NCBI GenBank assembly: GCA_000310025.1
Contig: FN649754.1
Span: 133,009 to 152,776, forward strand
Source: Ectocarpus siliculosus
Taxonomy: Eukaryota > Sar > Phaeophyceae > Ectocarpales > Ectocarpaceae
Reading direction: 5' to 3'
Length of the DNA stretch: 19,768 nt
The notes under the pieces are model-generated. The model saw nothing but the letters and a program-made list of their open reading frames with translations. It had not been told where the DNA came from and did not search any database. The position numbers were made by a program, and so were the translations under genes. How positions within the stretch are numbered: position 1 is the first letter of the stretch; each line of letters starts with the position of its first letter. Shown here in pieces: positions 1 through 10,700 of the stretch.

Positions 1-34
1 GATTGACAACATATGTAGAAGGCAATACTACATA
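1..34 (-). CDS. TOR: TOR, possible exon 12 (partial)
   Basis: A 3' splice site TTGGTACAG (plus-strand complement 35-37) precedes an open stretch in phase 0 that begins YVVLPSTYVV and runs off the edge. It would follow exon 11 where TOR proteins have a hydrophobic HEAT helix. It is very short and has no diagnostic residues, so this is a weak call. Confidence 0.25.
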
Positions 35-3000
35 CTGTACCAACACACAAGGCTTCCCGAATAGCAAGGAAAACCTACCAACGCACGAAAAAAACTGGCA
101 GCACCCAATCAACCTCACCTCTTGCACTTGGATGGTGTGCGAAGGCAGGGTCTCTGACAGCACCCTGAGGGTTGCGATCATCTGGAGGCATGAAACAAGA
201 CGGGGGAGGGGTCGAAAACGCACGATTTGCTTTGTGTTCATGTGCAGCATTACCACACACTACCATTTTACACACTACCATTTTCATGTTCAGCGGGATT
301 TTTACCTCAAAGTTCCGAAGAAACTCATCTCTTGGAGCAATCAAGATCAGTACCAGCGAAACTACGTCGAATTTCATATATATTTGTGTGTTTTTTTTAT
401 TTTACATTGAATATTTTTTTGTTTTTTTTAGAGGACAAATCATTATACTGCGGTTCCACGTGCGGCACAACTACTACGTGGTACGGTTTCACGTGCACTA
501 CCACGAAAGGCGTGTGCGTCAGTTGGACCGGTACGGACGTTGTCTGATACTGAGGAGAAACCGGAACGGTGGCTTTTGTGAACATGAACAACAACAACAA
601 CAAGTATCAGGACCACCACCATCATCAACAACAACAAGATCAACCACCACCACCACCACCAGCAACAACAACAACAACGACAACAACAATCACCACTACA
701 AACAAAAAACACACAACGGCAACAACAACATCAACCACCACCACTGACAACAATCACCACCACCAACACCAGACACCGGGTGTAACAGAACGTGAAAGCA
801 GTCGACTCACCCTCTCCGAAAGTCCGTTCGAGAAGAGCGGTCCCAGAAGCTTGGGCATGAAAGGGGCGAGCAACTCCCCCAAGGCCTGCGTGATGTTCGC
901 CAGACACTCCATCGCAGCCGGGCAGCACGACACCTTTCCTCTCCCCTTCTCCTTGTCCCGATCTCTATCGCTGTCCCTGAACCGAAAAGCAAGGACGATG
1001 TTGCAACCACCGTTTTACCAGGAGGAGAAGCTGGGACCAGTCGCCTTCGCGAGAAAAAAAAACTTGTGAGGAAATAGACAGGGGGAGATGGTAGGGTACG
1101 GCACGCAGACCCCATCCCTGACCGAATTTCCCCGATTGCATGCTTTTTCAAACATGTTTTACCTAATAGAAAACACCCGTGAAGCCTACTGAGGAGCAGA
1201 GGCAACAGCAGCACACTCACGACCGACATCGTCGTCTACCATCATCAGCAACAACTGAGGGTAAATGCCATCAACCACACAGCAACCAATGCGAACGGAA
1301 TAAAAAGACGAAAGAAACCACAACAACGAGACGAAAAAACAAACAAAAACTAAAAAACAGCAAAAAAAAAAAAAAAAAACAGAGCAAGATTACACAAGAC
1401 AGTAATAAAAACACAAAAAGATCGCTGAAAAAAAATTAAGAAAAACTTCCGCTGAAGCTCCGACTTCATTGCAAATCTATCTTATTGAAGTATTTTCTCA
1501 TGGATAGACATGGGTTTGTTGTGTGTCACATTAAGGCAAAAAAAAAAAACGGGAGAAATTCACCTTGTTCCTCTTCTCGGCGGTATAGGTGCTGGGCCTT
1601 GCTCTGCTTCCAACCCGATCAGCACAACCTCCACAAGGGCCACTACTTCCTTTCTCAAGTCCGCGACTCCTAGCGCGAGGGTAAGCTTGCCCAGAGCCTT
1701 GTACGCAGACGCGCTCTGATCGCACCTATCGTCAGCCAATCACGAACGGAAGGCCGGATTGAAACGCAAGCAACGGAAAACGACATCGCTGTAACTGGGT
1801 TGAAACGCATGCGATGACAAAAAAGGCGTAGGAATATTGTGCACCAACTGTGACACTGTGACCGCGACCGAAGGTCCTCGCCCTTCATCAATGAGTTGAG
1901 GTACAGAAACCTGAGTCAAACCGGGTCGTCATCCGTAGTGAGTGCTGTACCTTGAAAGCAAGCAATGGCGAAAAGCATCGGACGTACTGCTGTACCATGA
2001 AGCGAAAGCAATCACAAAAAACATCGGACGTACGGCTCTACCAACGCTAAACGCAAGCAACGAAAAAGAGGCATTGATGTACATACGGCTGATTTATTTC
2101 TCCTTTCGACATGTCTTCTCGACGCACCCGCCAGGTTCACACAGCATGAGAAGCGAGAAACGGGACACATCTATTTATTTTCTTCAAAAAGTTGATCGAC
2201 AGCAAAATTAACAAGGAGCGGGTGTGTTTGTGTGTGCTCAGTAGTTGCTCACACCGATCTACCATATATGACACAAGATAACACACACCCTGGGCCGATT
2301 TTCAAAGCTCGATTACGCCACGACGAAGAGGATGCATAAGTGAAACAATACATTTTCGGAAAGCTCTCGACGAGAAAGCTTCAACACCACCGTTTTCGGC
2401 GCTGTGACTCTTTCTGCTGTTGAGAAATCGAGCTTTGAAAGTCGGTCCAGGGGGTGTGTTATCTTGTGTCACGGTATTTGCAACAGTTGAATTGGTATCC
2501 CTTCGGTGGGAGCTCCCGCCATTCATTCCTGATCGTCATGTGGTGCGCCCATACAGCGGTGGGTCCCACACGCCCCTGTTCAACGGCATGCCCTGCACAT
2601 TACCAGGCACTACTGCACCCTGACTATTCGATAGCCGCTGTACCGGCAATAGCGATCACCATATTCCCTCCTACCCGTATTGCTAACTATCTCAGAGGTC
2701 ACTTGAGGCTACTTTCTAACCTGTTTTCGCAGCAGTCTGCTCACCTTATTTGGCAGCTAGCGAACATATACTCCAAGGTTATCATACATAGAACTTTTGT
2801 CATTCATCTTTCTTGTAACTTTCTTCCGTTCAACCAAATAAAGACAATCCAAGACCACACACCTGCTTTGGCAGCTGGCGTAGAGATATTCCAAGGTATC
2901 AATCAGGTACTTCCGGCTGAAGTCGAGCGGGCTATACAGAGCCAGCTGCGGGAGCAACGTTGTCACGGACAGCTTGACGCACCTGGGAGCCACGGACAGG

Positions 3001-4689
3001 GATATTCACAGGGCTGAGAGTTGGGAACAGGGTAAGGCTAGAGTTGGTGGGTAGGATGAGGGTCTGTGACAGGGATACAAGGCTGAGAGTTAGCAGTAGG
3101 AGTGAGGTTAGAGGTAGTGGGTCTTTGACAGGGATACAAGGCTGAGAGCTAGCAGTAGGAGTGAGGTTAGAGGTAGTGGGTCTGTGACAGGGATACAAGG
3201 CTGAAAGTTAGCAGTAGGAGTGAGGTTAGAGGTAGTGGGTCTTTGACAAGGATACAAGGCTGAGAGTTAGCAGTAGGAGTGAGGTTAGAGGTAGTGGGTC
3301 TGTGACAGGGATACAAGGCTGAGAGTTAGCAGTAGGAGTGAGGTTAGAGGTAGTGGGTCTTTGACAGGGATACAAGGCTGAGAGTTAGCAGTAGGAGTGA
3401 GGTTGAGGTAGTGGGTCTGTGACAGGGATACAAGGCTGAGAGTTAGCAGTAGGAGAGAGGTTAGAGGTAGTGGGTCTGTGACAGGGATACAAGGCTGAGA
3501 GTTAGCAGTAGGAGTGAGGTTAGAGGTAGTGGGTCTAGACAGAGATGCAACGCTGAGCGGTAGTCAGGAATAGGGGAAAGCCTAGAGTTAGAGTTAGGAT
3601 GTACACTTTAGTAGCATAGGGTTAGGGTTAGGGTTAGGGTTAGGGTTAGGGTTAGAAAGGCTAAGGCTAGAGTTAGGATGTACACTTTAGTAGCATGGTG
3701 GTCTCGATGCATCGCAGTCCCCGACATATGTCGCGGGAAAAGTTCCTTTTCACAGCAACCCAGCCGTTACAATTTCAGGGGGACCTTCCCCCACTAGCGC
3801 GGTCCCGATATAACGCGGTGATTGTTGTCTGCTACTACACCGCGATATGTCAGGACCACTGTGAAATGAGGGTCTGTGACAGGGACACAAGGGCAAGAGC
3901 TAGGAATAGGAGGGGAAATGTTACAGTTATGGGGTAGGATGAGGGTCTGCGATCGGGCTATTTATCAGGGTGAGAGTTGAGGAATGCCATAAAATGACAT
4001 CCATTTGTGATCAGACCAATCAACTTTGTGTATGCTTGATATTTATTTCTGTTTTGGTGGTTTTCGGAAGACAACTCAAGAACAAAACGAACCGTGAGTG
4101 GTCGTCCTTCTTAAGGTCCATACCGCAAAGAACAAAAAAAAAAACGCACCGGGAGCGGTTGTCCTTAAGGCCCATAACGGCGGCGCAGATTTCGTCGAAG
4201 CGGGGCATCATGAAGTTACCCCCGTGCTCCAGCATCGGCCCGGCCATGAGAATAGAGCCGTGCACGTTGGCTTCGGTGGGCTTCGAAAATCCCTCGCGCA
4301 GTTGCTGGAAGACGATGTACCGCCTGTTAAAATTTGTGTCGAAATGTTTTGGAAAAAAAATGGTGAAATGATCGTAATCGTGGTTACTACGACGCTAGAT
4401 GCTGGTAGACTAACCTCTGTGTTTGTTCTTTGTTGTTGAAAACAAATGTAGATCGTTTGATTTGCGCCGGAGCAGCAACAGAGTTACAACGAAAGCAACA
4501 GAAACAACCACAATCAAAACAACAACAACGACAACATCAGCAACAGCAGCAACGAACACAAGAACAACGACACTAACAACAACACACGACAAGCTACTGG
4601 ACGACGTTAAAATTCGTATTTTTTTTTGTTTTCAAAAATAAGATTTGTCTTCACGAACCACTACCACCACCAACGACGATAGCAACCAT

Positions 4690-4720
<31 letters not shown>

Positions 4721-7700
4721 ACAATGCCGGCTCACCAATTGAGGTTGAGCATGTTGCGTCTCCTTGCCGACATGGCCAGGCACATCGTCAGAGCTTCCGC
4801 CGCAGTCTCCCGAAGCTGTCGAAAAACGCGGCGTAAGCGCACAAAACAGAAAGCTGGGTGAAACGGCCGTATTACGCTTGCACCAGCTTGTTGCGGTAAA
4901 TGTGGTGTCAACAACACAAAAAACAGAAAGAAGGGTGTGACGTGTGTACTACGACTACACCCGCTTGCTGTGGAAAATGCGGTGTCATTAACACACAAGA
5001 CAGCAAGAAGCAGCTAAGTAGTAAGCCGCCGGTTTTCTCCCACTCACTACCGTAAAGACTGCAACAACCTATCGCCTTCGACTGTGGTACTACCTCGAAC
5101 TGGTAGTCTCTTCTTTGATTGTGTGTGTAAAATTCCTACAACAGACACACAAAACACATCCGCGTGGCCCCCCTGTAGGTAGAACCCTTCGGCAAGACCT
5201 CGTCAGCCGGTTAGTGCGGTCAATGCTACAAACAAAGCCCCCGGTATCCCGCCGGCTTTGCTCCCACATCCCCTTCGACTATCATTTTTTTTTTTTTTTT
5301 TTTTTTTCGTCTTCACTTCAAGTCAGCGCTCACAGCATCATGGTTGTATCTCGAACTTGTAGTATTTTCTTTGATGTTTGTTTTTATACTTTCAATAAAG
5401 CAAGGGTGTGACGGTCATGCTACGAATCACGCCGGCTCTGCTCGGGCGGTACGTTCCGGTTGCGAGGCATCGTGTCGTTCCTGCTATCGTTGACCCTCCC
5501 GTGGCAGACACACATGAAAGATGGATGGCTTCACGGTCTGCTACCACCGTCACACAGCACAAAATCGCCGGCTTTCATTCCAATTCGCTGTACGAATGTA
5601 GTAAATAGCCGGTATCGCTGCACTTCAGCGAGGCATTTTGTCGGTTTTAAGATCGAGCAGCACTGACGCCACAACTTCGTTTTCTTGGTCTTATCGTTAC
5701 CTTTTCCATGTTTCCGTGCACAGTCTCCCATCCCTCCTCCCTGCCGATAAACGACCAAGACTCACCGCTGCATTCTTCGTAGAAAGCATACCGTAAAACA
5801 TACCGTAAAAGGCGAAGAGATGGCACCCCCTCTAGACCGACTTTCAAAGCTATATTGCTCCAAAGCCAAGATTGTCTGTACCGTACCGTATACCGTACCG
5901 TGGTATTCCGTAAAAGGCGGAGAGATGGCACCCCTCTAGACCGACTTTCAAAGCTATATTGCTCCAAAGCCAAGATTGTCTGTACCGTGCCGTATACCGT
6001 ACCGTGGTATTCCGTAACGGGCGGAGAGATGGCACCCCCTCTACACCGACTTTCAAAGCTCTATTGCTCCACAACCAACGGGGTTGCGGAAAGGACAACC
6101 ACTCTTGATACCTTTTCGACTACTTCATCCTACTTCCAATTTCTGTAGCTTTCCGGTGTCTCAATGCACAGCGCTTCCTTCCGACCAAAACACGACCAAA
6201 AATCACCACCTGTAAGTTCTACTTGTGCTTGTATTAATAACTTTTCCGACTCTTTTTTATTTCCTGTATCTTTCCGGTGTCTCAGTGTTCAGCGCTTCCT
6301 TCTTCCCAAAACACGACCAAAAACCACCACCAGCAAATATGAATGAAGTACAGCTCTACTTGTGGTATGAATACCTTTTTCGACTCATTTTTTTTTCCTG
6401 TACCTTTTCGATGTCTCCGTGCACAGCCTTGACGATGTGCGGGATGATGTCGTGCATGCTACCGTACACCCACGAGGGGGCCTTCTGGGCAAGCTCTCGC
6501 AGCACCAGGCAAGCCGCCAGCTTCCGATGCCAGTTCTCCTCCTTCAGCCACTGTTACCGTAGATTGCGTAGATTACGGAGAAAAAAGCACATCATTTTTG
6601 GGCTACTACACATGCACATGCTGTTGGTATCGTCTCTATTCACATCGTTCCATGCCACATAGCAATTGTTGCGACCGTCTCTATTTACACTTTCAGCAGC
6701 ACCAGGCAAGCCGCCAGATCCCGGTGCGAGTTCGCCTTGCGCCCACTGTTATCGTAGATTGCGTAGATCGAGGAGAAAAACGCACATCATTTTGGGCCCT
6801 CACAACAACTGTTGTTGGTCTCTATGTACATCACATCGCCTCACTGGCTAGTATTTGTGGTCGTCTCTATTAACTCTTCCAGCAGTACCAGTCCTCATCC
6901 CGAGCCACTGCAACTGCTGCCGTAGATTACGTAGATTGTGTGCCGTAGATTTCGGAGAAACACTAGTTTCATCAACAGTATGCATATGCATAAAATAATT
7001 GGTCTTCATTTAAGTTTTCAGCAGAAAAAAAGAAGAAATCCAATACCAACTCATCCTAGATAAATAAGGATTTACTGTGTTTATAGCCAATACCAACTCA
7101 TCCTAGATAAATAAGGATTTACTGTGTTTATAGACAAAGAATATAAAATGTAACGGCTCCTTCGTTCTCGCTTTTGTCTTTTCTCACCTGCAAGGCCTGC
7201 GAAATCTCGTTTTCGACGTACTCCGACGACGAAGAGATGGACGTTCGAGCCATATACCCTAGAGCCTTGGCCACCTGTTGAACGTGAAACCGTGTTCATG
7301 TGGGGGGGGGGTGTACTCGTGTTTTGCATGCATTCCCTAGGGCCTTGGCAAACTGTTGAACGCGAAACCGTGTTCATTTGTGTGTGTGGGGTGTACTCGT
7401 GTTTTGCATGCATTCCCTAGGGCCTTGGCAAACTGTTGAACGCGAAACCGTGTTCATGCGGGGACACGCACACACATATTTTTCATGTATTCCCTAGAGC
7501 CTTAGCCAACTGTTGAACGTGAAACCGTGTTCATTTGTGTGTGTGGGGTGTACTCGTGTATTGCATGCCTTCGCTGGCAAGACTACTGACCACGCGTCCT
7601 CGAGAGGACGGAGCGTTGTTCCCACAGGACCGAATCACCGATGGCCACTTCCATCGTGTTGACGTTGAGGAGGCTTCAGTAATAGAACAGAGCCTTGACC

Positions 7701-10700
7701 ACGTGATCACCGTGAAAGCGTGTTAATGCGGGGGATTCTTCGCTATTGCCGCAGGTTGCGTTAGATGTCACACCCCCTGGACCGATTTTCGAAGCTCGTT
7801 CTCTCGGCAGGAAAAGCAGTGACGGTGCCGAAAATGGCGGGAGGCGTTGTAACCGTCTCGTCGAGAGATAGCTTTCCGACAAACATATACTTCCATTTCG
7901 GCATCCTCTTCGTCGTGGAGAAATCGTGCTTTGAAAATCGGTCCAGGGGGTGTGATATTTTATGCAACCTACGGTACCATCGACCGCACCAACCTACTGA
8001 CCAATCACAAGACGGCAGTCTCAGCCAGCGCAGCTAAAAAAAGTGCGAGTGTTTCGTGGATGCCTCGACCATCAGCATCGACCACGTTAACCGGCTGACC
8101 AATCAAAAGACGTCAGTCCCAGAAAATGGACGAAAAAGGATCACTTTCGCGACCCTAACCTTACACCAACTTCTCCGATTGCATGGTTAATCCAACATGT
8201 TTACTAAATAGAAAAGTCCTGCGACGGCTGCTGAAGAAAAAAAAGTGTCGTTTCAGACGCACTGCAGTAGAAAAAAACGGCTGGGGTTCGTCGGATACCG
8301 TAGGTGACATGACACACAAGATATCACACCCCCTGGACCAATCTTCAAAGTGCGATTACTCTGCAGTGAAAGCAGCGGCGGTGGCGACAATGGCGGCGGT
8401 GGAACCGTCTCTTCGAGATCTTTTCTAAGACATATCATTCGACTTTGGCGTCCTCTTCGTCGTGGAGTAGTACGCACAGAGCTTTGAAAATCGGTCCTCG
8501 GGGGTGTGGTATCTTGTGTCATGTCACCCACGGTATGTACACGATCCACGGGACTCAACCTATGTAGTAAATCTCACCTCGTTGAGCAGCTCGTAGTTCT
8601 TGCTGGTCTCCAGCGTGTAGGAGAGATGCAGGGAGAACTTCTTTTTCGTAGCCTCCGCCTGCATGCTGGCCGTGCCAACCAGCGCGTAGATGGCCGCAAC
8701 GGCGCCGAGCTTCTTCGCGAGCTCCTGCCAAACGTCGGGAACAAACAAAAAATCATGCGCGGGCTTTGTTCGGAACCGATATCGCTGTATGCTGCTCCGG
8801 AGATATTAGTTGGTCACCGTACAGCACTATAATTTACTATAATTATTTATTTAAGTTAGGACAAATGGTCGAGTGGTTTATGGCACCAGTTTTGAAAGCT
8901 GACGTAGTTAATAGCTACCGTGGGTTCGAATCCCTCTTTGTCCGAAAATTTATGCAATCCTGCGTTAAATTCAAACTATTTGGCAGTATCCTGTCAGATG
9001 GTAGTTTTAGATTTCTTCAATTACCCTGCTAATCCACCACGGGCTGTTCTCTGCTGTGCAAGAGATGGATTTGTTGTGTTGTTTGTGAGGAAAAAACAAA
9101 AAAAGACGTTGGTGGGGGTGGCCAAGCACTAACAAGCAGCCCGCAAGAGGTCGAACTACAAGGCCCCACCTACTGATGGTTGCCTCGATTCGGGGGACAC
9201 AACAACAACAGCACTTGCTTACAACATGACCGTACGAGCCCACACGGACCCGCAGTGCGGGTAGTTGTTTTGTTTTTCTCAAGGTATTGAAGAACAAGCC
9301 ATTCGACGTTGGCTCTATTTCAATAGTTAAATCCAGTACATATGATAGGAAAGCAACCCTCCCATCCGTTTAGGCTTCGTGAGTTCTACTGTTATCAGTA
9401 GTGGACACCATGAAGAGGCGCACTGTGTGCTGGTACGTTCAGGGTTGTCCACTGGAGCTGAAGTACCGAATGTCGCAGCAGCCTTTGAAAACAGGTTGAC
9501 GTCTGCGCCGGAACTCGCTGGAACGACACACTACTGTTCACAGCCGTCCTCACCTCCACGGACCGAAACCCCTGAACGGAGGGTCGTCAGCAGATGCTAG
9601 TGGCATCCGCTACGGCAGTCAACACTCCGTTCAGGAGATTGGGGTCAGTGGCGGCCAGCACAACAAGCTACACAAGACACGAGGGTGCTTGTGGAACTTG
9701 CGGAGATTTGCCGAGATTTTAGGCCGCTACTACGGCCCTCGATATCACCGCACAAAGGAAGTGTACTTGAGGGTGCTGACCCCCCCCCCCCCCCCCCGCT
9801 GCTATTGAATGTCCTCTAGTGATATCAGTAGAGTGCATAGAATTTATGCACATGTAGTGCAAAACCGACCTTGTTTGAGCGCCTGCCGTTTCGGCTCTGT
9901 TGACTTGAGTTTAGAGAAGTATAAAACGGAGGTTGCTGTGAGAGGTGCAACTCCAATGCTGCTATTTTAGATACTGCTGCCGCGGTTTGTGGCATCTGCA
10001 ACCGCAGCAAAAACCGTTCCGGAGGCGCTGGCCACATACCTACCTACCGCGTGCACTTTCAAATTTGAAACATAGCTGGAGATCACAGTCATGACAGCAG
10101 CAGACGAGGCCGCAGAAGAAAAACTTTACTTCATGAAGTAGAAACATATGTACGTATGTGGATGCCTCGTATGTATGCTGTGGATATTTACTACTGGGAC
10201 AACACGGACAGAGAATTATTTGATTGTTGAAAGCATTACCACCGCCATGAATCACCACTAAAGCGGGGCGGGCAACACCCGCGACGACTTTCTGTTGACT
10301 ACAACAAGGCGCGGGGGGGCAATGAAATTAATTTTCGCCAAAGAGGAGCCAGCCAGGAGAGCGAACAACAGCAACCGAGGGCATGAATCGTACATTTTCT
10401 AGGGAGAGAGAGAGAGAACCAGAACTAATTGCGAGCGCGGGCAGCTAAAACAGCAGTAGAGTTGGGAGCTGTCGTTCAGGGACATCCGCGACACAACCAT
10501 GGAATACGATGATGGTGTGTGTGTGCTACATACAGAGAACATCAGGCGCAAAGAGGCGACACAAAAGAAAAGGTTGACGTCGCATGTATGTACAGCAGTA
10601 GCAGTGGCCGAGAAACATATAGCCATGGGCCCGAGCGTATCTGCCTGCTACGTCTTGGCCAGCTCAGCGGGGATGCAGTGCTACACAATATTCAGGAGTC

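Noticed and set aside
172-1069. Asn/His/Thr/Gln-rich plus-strand ORFs
   Set aside because: Produced by CAA/CAC triplet repeats inside a TOR intron; no unique sequence outside the repeat.
3061-3535. CRISPR-like array
   Set aside because: Units are contiguous with no unique spacers and the genome is eukaryotic; it is a minisatellite.
8766-9032. 88-codon plus-strand ORF
   Set aside because: Runs straight through the tRNA-Ser gene; no protein motif.
9220-9290. Possible second tRNA or hairpin (ACCCGCAGTGCGGGT)
   Set aside because: Only a short palindrome; no T-loop GGTTCGA word or acceptor stem could be found.
9360-9830. Possible transposon fragment in TOR intron 1
   Set aside because: Short similar words (ATCAGTAG…) near both ends are too weak; no inverted ends or target duplication seen.
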